Positions 7,637-15,767 of a stretch of DNA of 64,000 nt are shown one piece after another. The notes under the pieces are model-generated. The model was given only the letters and a program-made list of their open reading frames with translations, did no database searches and was not told where the DNA came from. Position numbers and translations under genes: made by a program. How positions within the stretch are numbered: the first letter of the stretch is position 1; every line of letters starts with the position of its first letter. The stretch spans positions 1,860,001-1,924,000 of the forward strand of contig NZ_MTQN01000012.1 of the NCBI RefSeq assembly GCF_001984195.1. The letters run 5' to 3'. Source of the DNA: Kribbella sp. ALI-6-A (lineage in GTDB: Bacteria > Actinomycetota > Actinomycetes > Propionibacteriales > Kribbellaceae).

Positions 7637-8245
7637 GTGTGGCATGCTCCGGCTGTGGCTGGTCAGGGAGCGGGGCGCGTGCTCGGACTGAACCTGCGCG
7701 CGCGGCGCGACGAACAAGGCATCTCGTTGTCGGAACTGGCTCGGCGGTCCGGCATCGCGAAGGGCACGTTGTCGCAGCTGGAGTCGGGCGCGGGCAATCC
7801 GACGATCGAGACGGTGTTCAGTCTGTCGAACACCCTCGGCGTTCCGGTCTCGGCGCTGCTGAGCGAGCCGCCGGCATCGGACCTCGTCCTCGTCCGGTCC
7901 GCCGACACCGACGTGCTCAGCGGTGCGGCGGTCGAGCTGCGGATGCTGCGGCGGCTGGAGAGCCCCGGCAGTCTGTTCGAGGTCTACGACCAGCGGATCC
8001 GTCCCGGCCAGGTGCAGCACTCGACCGGTCATCCCGGCACCGAGCATCACGTGATTCTGACCGGGCGCGTGCGGATCACCGCGCGAGATCGCAGCCAGGA
8101 ACTCGGCCCCGGCGACTATCTGGCTTTCCGGGCCGACGGGCCGCACGAGTACGAGGCGCTGGACGGCGAGGTCCGCTCGGTGCTGCTGCTGGAGTACCCG
8201 CCGGACACGATTCCGGCCGGGCTGGAGACCCTGCACCTCGACTGA
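7637..8245 (+). CDS. XRE-family regulator with C-terminal cupin domain
   Basis: This 202-residue regulator has an N-terminal helix-turn-helix (about 20-70, with SLSELARRSGIAKGTLSQL) and a C-terminal cupin barrel (about 120-195, with HPGTEHHVI and LGPGDYLAF). The cupin probably binds a small ligand. Start is uncertain: GTG 7637 directly abuts the stop of the SDR gene, while GTG 7655 is an alternative six codons later; neither has a strong ribosome binding site. It stands immediately upstream of the hydroxyproline operon in the same direction and is a good candidate for its regulator, although it may be cotranscribed with the SDR gene. Confidence 0.85.
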   Translation: MWHAPAVAGQGAGRVLGLNLRARRDEQGISLSELARRSGIAKGTLSQLESGAGNPTIETVFSLSNTLGVPVSALLSEPPASDLVLVRSADTDVLSGAAVELRMLRRLESPGSLFEVYDQRIRPGQVQHSTGHPGTEHHVILTGRVRITARDRSQELGPGDYLAFRADGPHEYEALDGEVRSVLLLEYPPDTIPAGLETLHLD

Positions 8246-8294
8246 CCGCGGCCGCGGGGCGTTGACCTCGGCCGGGGCACGCCGTACGCTCGAA

Positions 8295-8314
8295 GCGTTC
8301 ATTAAAGTGAACGC
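8295..8314. promoter_or_regulatory. Perfect palindrome upstream of hydroxyproline operon
   Basis: GCGTTCA and TGAACGC are perfect 7-base arms around TTAAAG, 19 bases before the ATG at 8333. The AT-rich centre overlaps the expected promoter. It is a strong operator candidate for the adjacent XRE-cupin regulator or an unlinked one. Confidence 0.6.
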
Positions 8315-8332
8315 CGAGTCGATGGGGTCTGC

Positions 8333-9484
8333 ATGCCGGACGTGGTGGTGGTCGGGGCGGGAGTGATCGGTGCCGCCTGCGCCGAGGCGCTGTCGGCGGC
8401 CGGTGTCGACGTCGTGGTGATCGATCGGGGGACACCGGCCGGTGGCACCACCGCGGCCGGCGAGGGCAACGTGCTGGTCTCCGACAAGGAGCCAGGCCCC
8501 GAGCTCACGCTGGCGATCGCGTCGCGGCAGGAATTCGGCCGGGTGCTCGCGCGGCTGCCCGGGTCCGTCGCCGACGTCGAGTGGGAGGCCAAGGGCGGCC
8601 TGGTCGTCGCGACGACCGATCCGGGGCCCCTGGAGAAGTTCGCCGCGCTGCAGCGCGACGCCGGCGTCGACGCCCGGGTGATCAGCCCGGCCGAGGCGTT
8701 CGAGCTGGAGCCGTTGCTGACCCGGGCGGTGACCACGGCGGTCCACTACCCCGACGACGCCCAGGTCCAGCCGGTGCTGCTGGCAACGGCTTTGCTGGCC
8801 GCCGTACGAGAGCGTGGTGGCCAGGTGCGCGCCGGAGTGACAGCTCTGGCAGTACGGCGGTCTGCCGCCGGGCGCGTGACCGGAGTCGAGACCGACGCCG
8901 GGGTGATCGAGTGCGACGCCGTCGTCAACGCGTGCGGCCCGTGGGCCGGCGCGTTCGGCAAGGCGGCCGGTGGACCGATCGAGGTGCTGCCGCGCCGCGG
9001 GATGATCCTGGTCACCGCTCCGCTGCCGGAGTGCGTGCGGCACAAGGTGTACGACGCGGACTACGTCGGCGCCGTCGGCAGCGGAGACGCCGACCTGCAG
9101 ACCTCGACCGTCGTGGAGTCGACGCGGGCCGGGACCGTGCTGATCGGTTCGAGCCGGGAGCGGATCGGCTTCGACGACACGGTCAAGGTGCACGTGCTGC
9201 GTGAGCTGGCGCGCAAGGCGGTCGGGCTCTTCCCGTTCCTGGCCGACGTCCCGGTGATGCGCACGTACGGGGGGTTCCGGCCGTACGCGCCGGACCACCT
9301 GCCGGTGATCGGCGCCGATCCGCGCGTGCCGGGGCTGTGGCATGCGACCGGGCACGAAGGCGCCGGGATCGGGCTCTCGGCGGCGACCGGGCGGTTGCTG
9401 ACCGAGCTGTTCATCGGCGTACCGCCGCATCTGGATCCGGAGCCGTTCCGGGTCGACCGGCCGGCCGTGGTGGGAGTGTCGTGA
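8333..9484 (+). CDS. FAD-dependent amino-acid dehydrogenase (D-hydroxyproline dehydrogenase catalytic subunit)
   Basis: This 383-residue DadA/HcnC-type flavoprotein starts at ATG 8333 after GATGGGG. The N-terminus VVVVGAGVIGAACAEAL is the FAD Rossmann motif, and a C-terminal GHEGAGIGLSAATG segment closes the FAD site. The family oxidises D-amino or imino acids. The partner gene overlaps at GTGA, and epimerase and deaminase genes follow, so it most likely oxidises cis-4-hydroxy-D-proline to the pyrroline, passing electrons to the iron-sulfur partner. Substrate assignment rests on context. Confidence 0.82.
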   Translation: MPDVVVVGAGVIGAACAEALSAAGVDVVVIDRGTPAGGTTAAGEGNVLVSDKEPGPELTLAIASRQEFGRVLARLPGSVADVEWEAKGGLVVATTDPGPLEKFAALQRDAGVDARVISPAEAFELEPLLTRAVTTAVHYPDDAQVQPVLLATALLAAVRERGGQVRAGVTALAVRRSAAGRVTGVETDAGVIECDAVVNACGPWAGAFGKAAGGPIEVLPRRGMILVTAPLPECVRHKVYDADYVGAVGSGDADLQTSTVVESTRAGTVLIGSSRERIGFDDTVKVHVLRELARKAVGLFPFLADVPVMRTYGGFRPYAPDHLPVIGADPRVPGLWHATGHEGAGIGLSAATGRLLTELFIGVPPHLDPEPFRVDRPAVVGVS

Positions 9485-11352
9485 GTCCACATCTGCGGTC
9501 GCCCGAAGGAGATCCGGCCGAGCCGCGCTTCGGGCCGGCGGTGCAGGTCACGGTCGACGGCAAGGCGGTCGAGGCGCTGCCCGGGCAGACGGTGGCCGCC
9601 GCGTTGATGGCGACCGGGCGGGAGTCCTGGCGGACGACGCGCGGCGCGGGCGACCCGCGCGGAGTGTTCTGCGGGATCGGGGCGTGCTTCGACTGCCTTG
9701 TGGTGGTGAACGGGACGCCGGATGTGCGGGCTTGTCAGCGGACGGTTGCGGCGGGGGATCGGATCAGCACGCAGGCCGGAGCAGTGCTTCCCACGGACGA
9801 TCGGGTCGGTGCGCAGGATGCTTCGGCGGTGCATGCGGCGAGCGAGCCGCGGACGGCTGGGCTGGCGGCGTTCGATGTGGTGGTTGTGGGGGCCGGACCG
9901 GCCGGGCTGAACGCTGCGCTGGCGGCGGCCGAGGGCGGAGTTTCGGTCGCGCTGGTCGATGCCGGGCGGGCTGTGGGTGGCCAGTTCCATCGGCAGTTGC
10001 CGGAGGAGTTCGCGGCGGCGCGGCCCAGGCGGTTGCAGCACGGGTGGACGGGGTTCGTGCAGCTGCGGGACCGGGTGGCTCGGCATCATCAGGTGACGCA
10101 CTGGGCGGAGACGTCGGTGTGGGCGATCGAGCGGACCGACGACGGACATCGGCTGTGGGTGCAACGTGGACCGGCAGACACTCCGGGACGCCGCGTCGAG
10201 GCAGTCGAGGCGCGGGCGGTGGTGCTCGCGCCGGGAGCTTTCGACCGGGTGCTGCCGTTCAAGGGCTGGGAGTTGCCGGGCGTCTACAGCGCCGGCGCCG
10301 CACAGGCACTGGCGAAGGGACAGCGGATCACGGTCGGGCAGCGGGTGGTGCTCGCCGGGACCGGACCGTTCCTGCTGCCGGTCGCCGAATCGTTGCTGGG
10401 CGTCGGGTCCGAGGTGGTCGGGTTGTACGAGGCCAACTCGTTGCGGACGGTGGGGCAGGGATGGCTGAGCGACCCATTGGTTGCTCGCGGCAAGCTTCGC
10501 GAGGCGGCCACGTACGCCGCGCTGCTGGCGCGCCGGGGGATCCGGCTGCACCACGGGCGGGCCGTGGTCGCGGCGCACGGCGATCGGCACGTCGAGGCCG
10601 TCACCGTGGCGAAGCTGGATTCCGGCTGGCGGCCGATCCGTGGCACCGAACAGGTGATTGAGGCCGATGCGGTGTGCGTCGGGTACGGGTTCACGGCGCA
10701 GCTCGAGCTGGCCGTCGCCGCCCGATGCGACCTGACGGCCGGGCCCGATGGCGGAGCCGCTGTGGTCACTGACGACCAGCAAGAGACGAGCACGCCCGGG
10801 GTGTTCGCGGCAGGGGAGATCGCCGGCATCGGCGGGGCTGACCTGGCGGCGGCCGAAGGTCGGGTCGCCGGAGCGGCGGCCGCCCGCCAGGTCGCTGCCG
10901 CGGGTGCTCCCGCTCCCGCTCCCGCTCCCGCTCCCGCCTCAGGCGCGGTGCCGAGAGCCGGCTCCGCACCCGCTGCGGGGGCGCGGACCTTCGCGGGGGC
11001 ACGCGCGGTGGCGGAGGTTGCTCAAGGCAAGCGATTCGCGAAGGCCTTGGCGGCTGCCTATCCCGTCCGGGACGGGTGGCTGGAGTGGAGCGACGACGCG
11101 ACGCTGGTGTGCCGGTGCGAAGAGGTCTCACGGGGGGACCTCGCGCGGACGGCCGGCGTACGGGCGCTGGAGGCGGGCCGGAGCTTGAAGCTGGCCGGCC
11201 GGGTGGGACTCGGCCTGTGCCAGGGACGCGTGTGCTCGCGGAACGCGGCGTGCGTGAGCGGGGGCCGGCGCGGTGTCGTGCCGGACGACCACAGACGACC
11301 GATCGCCGTGCCGGTCCGGCTCGGCGATCTGGCTGATCAGGAGGAACTGTGA
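9481..11352 (+). CDS. Fused 2Fe-2S ferredoxin / FAD-NAD oxidoreductase / BFD-like protein (D-hydroxyproline dehydrogenase partner)
   Basis: This 623-residue protein starts at GTG 9481, overlapping the previous stop, with GGGAG upstream; the frame is open further left but that is inside the dehydrogenase gene. Residues about 15-95 are a small 2Fe-2S domain of the HcnA type with cysteines in FCGIGACFDC and RAC. Residues about 125-460 are a two-dinucleotide-binding oxidoreductase (VVVVGAGPAGLNAAL; second fold near VVLAGTGPFLL). A short Ala-Pro linker follows. The C-terminus has a 2Fe-2S cluster motif (CRCEE, then GLCQGRVC). In other bacteria these are separate HcnA- and HcnB-like subunits, so this is a natural fusion. 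Confidence 0.82.
   Translation: MSPHLRSPEGDPAEPRFGPAVQVTVDGKAVEALPGQTVAAALMATGRESWRTTRGAGDPRGVFCGIGACFDCLVVVNGTPDVRACQRTVAAGDRISTQAGAVLPTDDRVGAQDASAVHAASEPRTAGLAAFDVVVVGAGPAGLNAALAAAEGGVSVALVDAGRAVGGQFHRQLPEEFAAARPRRLQHGWTGFVQLRDRVARHHQVTHWAETSVWAIERTDDGHRLWVQRGPADTPGRRVEAVEARAVVLAPGAFDRVLPFKGWELPGVYSAGAAQALAKGQRITVGQRVVLAGTGPFLLPVAESLLGVGSEVVGLYEANSLRTVGQGWLSDPLVARGKLREAATYAALLARRGIRLHHGRAVVAAHGDRHVEAVTVAKLDSGWRPIRGTEQVIEADAVCVGYGFTAQLELAVAARCDLTAGPDGGAAVVTDDQQETSTPGVFAAGEIAGIGGADLAAAEGRVAGAAAARQVAAAGAPAPAPAPAPASGAVPRAGSAPAAGARTFAGARAVAEVAQGKRFAKALAAAYPVRDGWLEWSDDATLVCRCEEVSRGDLARTAGVRALEAGRSLKLAGRVGLGLCQGRVCSRNAACVSGGRRGVVPDDHRRPIAVPVRLGDLADQEEL
10906..10935 (+). repeat. GCTCCC microsatellite (5 units) inside CDS
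   Basis: Five perfect 6-bp units encode an Ala-Pro linker between the oxidoreductase and the C-terminal iron-sulfur segment. Perfect units are prone to slippage, which would lengthen or shorten the linker by two residues without a frameshift. Confidence 0.9.
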
Positions 11353-12251
11353 GCGAGAAGCTTGATGGCGTCATCGTCGCCACCGCGTTGCCGTACGCGG
11401 AGGAGCCGGGCGCGCCGGCGGGACTGCGCCCCGACCTGGACCGGTACGCCGAGCACTGCCGCTGGGTGATCGAGAACGGCTGCCGTGGCGTCGGCCCGAA
11501 CGGGTCGCTGGGTGAGTACTCGTCGCTGACCGACGACGAGCGGCGGGTCGTCGCCCGGACCGCGATCGAGGCGGTCGGTGACGACGGCATCGTGGTCGTC
11601 GGCGTGCACGGGGTCGGCGCGCACCAGGCCCGCGGCTGGGCCGAGAAGGCGGCCGAGGACGGCGCGCACGGCGTCCTGTGCCTGCCGCCGACGATGTACC
11701 GGGCCAACCGTGGCGAGGTGATCCACCACTTCACCGAGGTCGCCAAGGCCGGCCTGCCGGTGATGGTCTACAACAACCCGATCGACACCAAGGTCGACCT
11801 GACCCCGGACCTGATCGGCGAGCTGGCGCAGATCGAGAACATCGTCGCGGTCAAGGAGTTCTCCGGTGACGTCCGGCGGATCCTGGAGATCCGCGAGCGC
11901 GCGCCCGAGCTGACGGTGGTCGCGGGTGCCGACGACCTGACCCTGGAGGCGCTGCTGATGGGCGCGACCGGGTGGTTCGCCGGTTTCCCGAACGTCTTCC
12001 CGAAGGAGTCGGTCCGGCTCTTCGACCTGGCCCTGGAGGGCAAGCTCGACGAGGCACGGGCGCTGTACGAGCCGCTGGTCGCCGCGTTCCGCTGGGACTC
12101 CCGGGTCGAGTTCGTCCAGGCGATCAAGTGGGCGATGGACTACGTCGGCCGGTACGGCGGTCCCTGCCGCCCGCCGCGCGGCCCGCTCGTACCGGAGCAC
12201 GTCGCGCAGCTCGAGCAGGACATGAAGCGCGCGGTCGAGTCGCTGGCGTGA
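11349..12251 (+). CDS. DHDPS-family aldolase/deaminase (pyrroline-4-hydroxy-2-carboxylate deaminase candidate)
   Basis: This 300-residue TIM-barrel enzyme of the dihydrodipicolinate synthase superfamily starts at GTG 11349 (GAGGAA upstream), overlapping the previous stop. The Schiff-base lysine is Lys169 in VAVKEFSG and the conserved tyrosine is Tyr141 in VYNNP. DapA itself is usually elsewhere with lysine genes. Here, between hydroxyproline dehydrogenase and epimerase genes, the likely reaction is deamination of 1-pyrroline-4-hydroxy-2-carboxylate to 2-oxoglutarate semialdehyde and ammonia (LhpC type). The dehydrogenase for that semialdehyde is not in the operon. Confidence 0.83.
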   Translation: MSEKLDGVIVATALPYAEEPGAPAGLRPDLDRYAEHCRWVIENGCRGVGPNGSLGEYSSLTDDERRVVARTAIEAVGDDGIVVVGVHGVGAHQARGWAEKAAEDGAHGVLCLPPTMYRANRGEVIHHFTEVAKAGLPVMVYNNPIDTKVDLTPDLIGELAQIENIVAVKEFSGDVRRILEIRERAPELTVVAGADDLTLEALLMGATGWFAGFPNVFPKESVRLFDLALEGKLDEARALYEPLVAAFRWDSRVEFVQAIKWAMDYVGRYGGPCRPPRGPLVPEHVAQLEQDMKRAVESLA

Positions 12252-12294
12252 TTACGCTGGACGCGACCGAGCCGCTGACCGAAGGAGCGCCGGC

Positions 12295-13296
12295 ATGAGA
12301 TCAGTTCGCACCCTGAGCGCGATCGACTCGCACACCGAGGGCATGCCGACCCGCGTGATCACCGGCGGGGTCGGCGTGATCCCGGGCGCGACGATGGAGG
12401 AACGCCGGCAGTATTTCCTGGCCAACCTCGACGACCTGCGGCTGTTCCTGATGAACGAGCCGCGCGGTCACTCGGCGATGAGCGGCGCGATCCTGCAGCC
12501 GCCGACCCGGCCGGACGCGGACTGGGGCGTGCTCTACATCGAGGTGTCCGGCTGCCTGCCGATGTGCGGGCACGGCACGATCGGGGTCGCGACCGTGCTG
12601 GTCGAGTCGGGCATGGTCCCGGTCAGCGAGCCGGTGACCCAGGTGCGGCTGGACACCCCGGCCGGCCTGGTCGTGGTCGACGTGGCGGTGCGGGACGGGC
12701 GGGCCGAACACGTGACGCTGCGCAACGTCCCGGCGTACGCGCACGCGCTGGACGCTTCGGTGGAGGTGAAGGGGCTCGGCACGGTCACGTACGACATGGC
12801 CTACGGCGGCAACTTCTACGCGATCCTGCCGCTGGAGCAGTTGGGCATCCCGTTCGACCGGGCGGACAAGGATCGGATCCTGCAGGCCGGGCTGGACATC
12901 ATGGCGGCGATCAACGAGACCGACCGGCCGGTGCACCCGGAGGACCCGGGCATCTCGGGATGCAAGCACGTGCAGTTCACCGCGCCGGGTCGCAACGGGA
13001 GTCACTCGCGCAACGCGATGGCGATCCATCCGGGCTGGTTCGACCGGTCGCCGTGCGGGACCGGGACGTGCGCGCGGATGGCGCAGCTGCACGCCCGCGG
13101 TGAGCTGGCGCTGGAGACGGACTTCGTGAACGAGTCGTTCATCGGCACGAGCTTCACCGGACGGTTGCTGGAGACAACGATGGTCGGCGACCGGCCGGGG
13201 GTGGTGCCGACGGTGCGGGGACGCGCGTGGATCACGGGGATGGGCAACTACCTGCTCGATCCGTCGGATCCGTTCCCGACCGGGTTCGTGCTCTGA
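12295..13296 (+). CDS. 4-hydroxyproline 2-epimerase (proline racemase family)
   Basis: This 333-residue enzyme has both catalytic cysteines of the true epimerase/racemase branch: Cys91 in PMCGHGT and Cys254 in SPCGTGT. Dehydratase relatives replace one of them. It would convert trans-4-hydroxy-L-proline to cis-4-hydroxy-D-proline, the first step of the pathway whose other enzymes precede it. GAAGGAG lies upstream of ATG 12295, 43 bases after the deaminase gene. Proline racemase activity cannot be excluded from sequence alone, but the neighbours favour hydroxyproline. Confidence 0.87.
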   Translation: MRSVRTLSAIDSHTEGMPTRVITGGVGVIPGATMEERRQYFLANLDDLRLFLMNEPRGHSAMSGAILQPPTRPDADWGVLYIEVSGCLPMCGHGTIGVATVLVESGMVPVSEPVTQVRLDTPAGLVVVDVAVRDGRAEHVTLRNVPAYAHALDASVEVKGLGTVTYDMAYGGNFYAILPLEQLGIPFDRADKDRILQAGLDIMAAINETDRPVHPEDPGISGCKHVQFTAPGRNGSHSRNAMAIHPGWFDRSPCGTGTCARMAQLHARGELALETDFVNESFIGTSFTGRLLETTMVGDRPGVVPTVRGRAWITGMGNYLLDPSDPFPTGFVL

Positions 13297-13313
13297 GGCC
13301 CTCCGCCGGTGGT

Positions 13314-13413
13314 CGACCTGCACCACCGACCAAGTCTCGTGATCGGGCTCCCTCGCAGGCGCGTTGAGCGTGGACCGGGGCGTCGGCGGGAGGTTGATCG
13401 GTGGTGCAGGTCG
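13314..13413. repeat. 16-bp perfect inverted repeat with 68-base loop
   Basis: CGACCTGCACCACCGA (13314-13329) and its exact complement (13398-13413) fill the gap between the convergent epimerase and pxpC genes. A transcript from either side could fold into a long-looped hairpin. It may act as a bidirectional terminator or be a remnant of a mobile palindromic element. Confidence 0.8.
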
Positions 13414-13424
13414 CTGCGATCCGG

Positions 13425-14267
13425 CTACCGGCTGCGGAAGCGCAGTGACTGGCCCGGGCGGAGTTGGGCGCAGGCGTCCAGGTCCGGGGCGGCGACGTAG
13501 CCGATCACCGGGTAGCCGCCGGTGACCGGGTGGTCGGCGAGGAACAGCACCGGGAGACCGGACGGGGGGATCTGCAGGGCGCCGAGGTCCATGCCCTCGC
13601 TGGGGAGTTCGCCGTCGCGGGCTCGCTCCAGCGGCGAACCTTCCAGCCGGACGCCGACGCGGTTGCTGTTGCTGCTGACGGTGTAGGACTGGCCGGTCAG
13701 TGACGTCCAGCCCGCGTCGGTGAACCAGTCCCGGCGGGGACCGGGAAGGACCCGCACGGTCACTTCGCCGCCCGGTGGGTCCGCGACCGGCGCCAGGTCG
13801 ACGCCGGGCATCGGTCCGTGGTCCTTGCCGAGGGCAATGACATCTCCGACGGTGACGGGCGCCGGGCCGAGGCCGGAGAGCAGGTCGGTCGATCGGGACC
13901 CGAGCACCGGGTCGACGTCGACACCGCCGCGGAAGGCGACGTACGTGCGCAGGCCGGTGCGGGGGGTGCCCAGCTGCAGCACTTCTCCCTTGCGCAGGAG
14001 GGCCGGGGCGTTGAGGGGGACGCCGGAGCACGGTGCTCCGGTGATCGCGTAGACGAGGTCGGAGTCGGCGACCACCGACAGGCCGCCGAAGGTGACCTCC
14101 AGGGCGGCGGCGCCGGGATGGTTGCCGACCAGCCGGTTCGCCAGCTGGTACGACGTCCGGTCGCAGGCGCCGGACCGGCCGATGCCGAGCGCGGCCTGGC
14201 CGGGGCGGCCGAGGTCCTGGACGGTGGTGAGCGGTCCGGTCTGCAGGACCTCGAAGCGGGCGGTCAT
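13425..14267 (-). CDS. pxpC: 5-oxoprolinase subunit C
   Basis: This 280-residue member of the biotin-dependent carboxyltransferase-like family (KipA/PxpC) starts MTARFEVLQTGPLTTVQDLGRPG. The TTVQDLGRPG motif, the SYQLANRLVGN segment and the C-terminal GGYPVIGYVAAPDL are typical. With PxpB and PxpA it forms the prokaryotic ATP-dependent 5-oxoprolinase that opens 5-oxo-L-proline to glutamate. Its ATG overlaps the pxpB stop by four bases, so they are translationally coupled. It is last of five minus-strand genes. Confidence 0.9.
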   Translation of the reverse strand: MTARFEVLQTGPLTTVQDLGRPGQAALGIGRSGACDRTSYQLANRLVGNHPGAAALEVTFGGLSVVADSDLVYAITGAPCSGVPLNAPALLRKGEVLQLGTPRTGLRTYVAFRGGVDVDPVLGSRSTDLLSGLGPAPVTVGDVIALGKDHGPMPGVDLAPVADPPGGEVTVRVLPGPRRDWFTDAGWTSLTGQSYTVSSNSNRVGVRLEGSPLERARDGELPSEGMDLGALQIPPSGLPVLFLADHPVTGGYPVIGYVAAPDLDACAQLRPGQSLRFRSR

Positions 14268-14941
14268 CGCGACCGCCGATCGGACGCGCCGCCGGGATCA
14301 GACGCGTCACCGCGATCGGACTCTTGGCCGGGGGCAGACGCGTCGACGAAGCGGACTCGGCGCCCGGGGCTCAGCAACGCCGCGGGATCCCGGTTCAGGT
14401 CGAAGACCGCGACGTCGGTGTGGCCGAGCAACTGCCAGCCGCCCGGCGACTCGCGCGGGTAGATCCCGCTGAACTCCCCGGCCAGCGCGACCGAGCCGGC
14501 CGGCACCTTCGTCCGGGGTGACGAGCGGCGCGGGATGTCCCAGTCCGACTCGCCGGTGAGGTAGCCGAAGCCGGGAGCGAAGCCGCAGAAGGCGACCGTC
14601 CACTGCTCGGCGGTATGGCGACGGACGACTTCCTCGACCGAGCAGCCGAGCAGTTCGGCAACGTCGCCGAGGTCTTCGCCGTCGTACACGACGGGGATCT
14701 CGACCAGGTCACCACCGGCCCGGCGGTCCTCGCGCGGGACCGTGTTCAGCAACGCGCGCTCGAGCGCCGCGAGGCTGGTGACGGAGAGGTCGACGACGAC
14801 CATCACCGTCCGGCCCGCCGGCACGATGTCGACGACACCGGCCGGCGGGTCGGCGCGCAGCGCCGCGTAGTACCCGAGGACCTCGTCGAGGTTCCCGAGC
14901 TCCACGAGCAGTGCCGAGCTGCCGCTCGGAAGGATCCGCAT
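14264..14941 (-). CDS. pxpB: 5-oxoprolinase subunit B
   Basis: This 225-residue KipI/PxpB family protein carries FCGFAPGFGYLTG, RRSSPRTKVPAGSVALAG and IYPRESPGGWQLLG, all hallmarks of the family. I choose ATG 14941 (MRILPSGSSALLVE); an in-frame GTG at 14971 would add ten residues. It pairs with PxpC, overlapping by ATGA. The older KipI annotation (sporulation kinase inhibitor) does not fit an actinobacterium with pxpA next door. Confidence 0.9.
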   Translation of the reverse strand: MRILPSGSSALLVELGNLDEVLGYYAALRADPPAGVVDIVPAGRTVMVVVDLSVTSLAALERALLNTVPREDRRAGGDLVEIPVVYDGEDLGDVAELLGCSVEEVVRRHTAEQWTVAFCGFAPGFGYLTGESDWDIPRRSSPRTKVPAGSVALAGEFSGIYPRESPGGWQLLGHTDVAVFDLNRDPAALLSPGRRVRFVDASAPGQESDRGDASDPGGASDRRSR

Positions 14942-14978
14942 CAGGCCTCGCCCACGGGTGAGCAGCCGCACAGCCGCA

Positions 14979-15740
14979 TCAGGCCGCGAACGGGGTGAGT
15001 TCGACCCCGGCGTCGGTCAGGCTCTTGCGGACGCGCTGCGCGATCTGCACGGCGCCCGGGGTGTCGCCGTGCACGCAGATCGAGCCGGGCTGCAGCTTCA
15101 GCTCGCCACCCTCGACGTCCTTGATCGGGGCGCCGGTCGCCATCGCCACGCAGCGCCGGGCGATCTCCCGTTCGTCGTGCAGCACCGAGCCGGGCAGCCG
15201 GCGGGACACCAGCGTGCCCTCCGGCGTGTAGGCCCGGTCGGCGAAGGCCTCGTGCACGACCTTCAGCCCGGCCTCCTCGGCGAGCTTGAGCCAGACCGCG
15301 CCCGGCAGCCCGAGCACCGGCAGCGCGCGGTCGTAGTCGGCGACGGCCGCCACGACCGCCGCGGCTTGCTCCTCGTGGTGCCCGATCGTGTTGTAGAGCG
15401 CGCCGTGCGGCTTGACGTAGCTGACCTCCGACCCGGCGACCCGGGCGAAGGCGTCCAGCGCGGCGATCTGGTAGAGCACCTCGTCGCGCAGCACGGCCGG
15501 CTCGACGTCGATGAACCGGCGGCCGAAGCCGGCCTTGTCGGCGTACCCGACGTGCGCGCCGATCGCGACGTCGCGATCGGCGGCCCGCCGGCAGACCGCA
15601 CGCATGATGGAGGGGTCGCCGGCGTGGAAACCGCAGGCGACGTTGGCGCTGGTGACGACGTCGAGCAGGGCGTTGTCGTCACCCATCGCCCAGCGGCCGT
15701 AGCCCTCGCCGAGGTCGGCGTTCAGATCGACGGTGTTCAT
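14979..15740 (-). CDS. pxpA: 5-oxoprolinase subunit A (LamB/YcsF family)
   Basis: This 253-residue protein starts MNTVDLNADLGEGYGRW after the strong site GGAGGAGGAA. NADLGE, NVACGFHAGDP and VKPHGALYN are diagnostic for YcsF/PxpA. It is the catalytic partner of PxpBC in ATP-dependent 5-oxoproline hydrolysis. Spacing to the permease upstream is 27 bases and to pxpB downstream about 37, indicating a single operon. Confidence 0.93.
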   Translation of the reverse strand: MNTVDLNADLGEGYGRWAMGDDNALLDVVTSANVACGFHAGDPSIMRAVCRRAADRDVAIGAHVGYADKAGFGRRFIDVEPAVLRDEVLYQIAALDAFARVAGSEVSYVKPHGALYNTIGHHEEQAAAVVAAVADYDRALPVLGLPGAVWLKLAEEAGLKVVHEAFADRAYTPEGTLVSRRLPGSVLHDEREIARRCVAMATGAPIKDVEGGELKLQPGSICVHGDTPGAVQIAQRVRKSLTDAGVELTPFAA

Positions 15741-15767
15741 GGTTCCTCCTCCAGGCGTCCGGCCGGA

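Noticed and set aside
12301..14310. 669-residue minus-strand open frame across the epimerase and pxpC
   Set aside because: It is antisense to two clear enzymes. High GC keeps stops rare in shadow frames.
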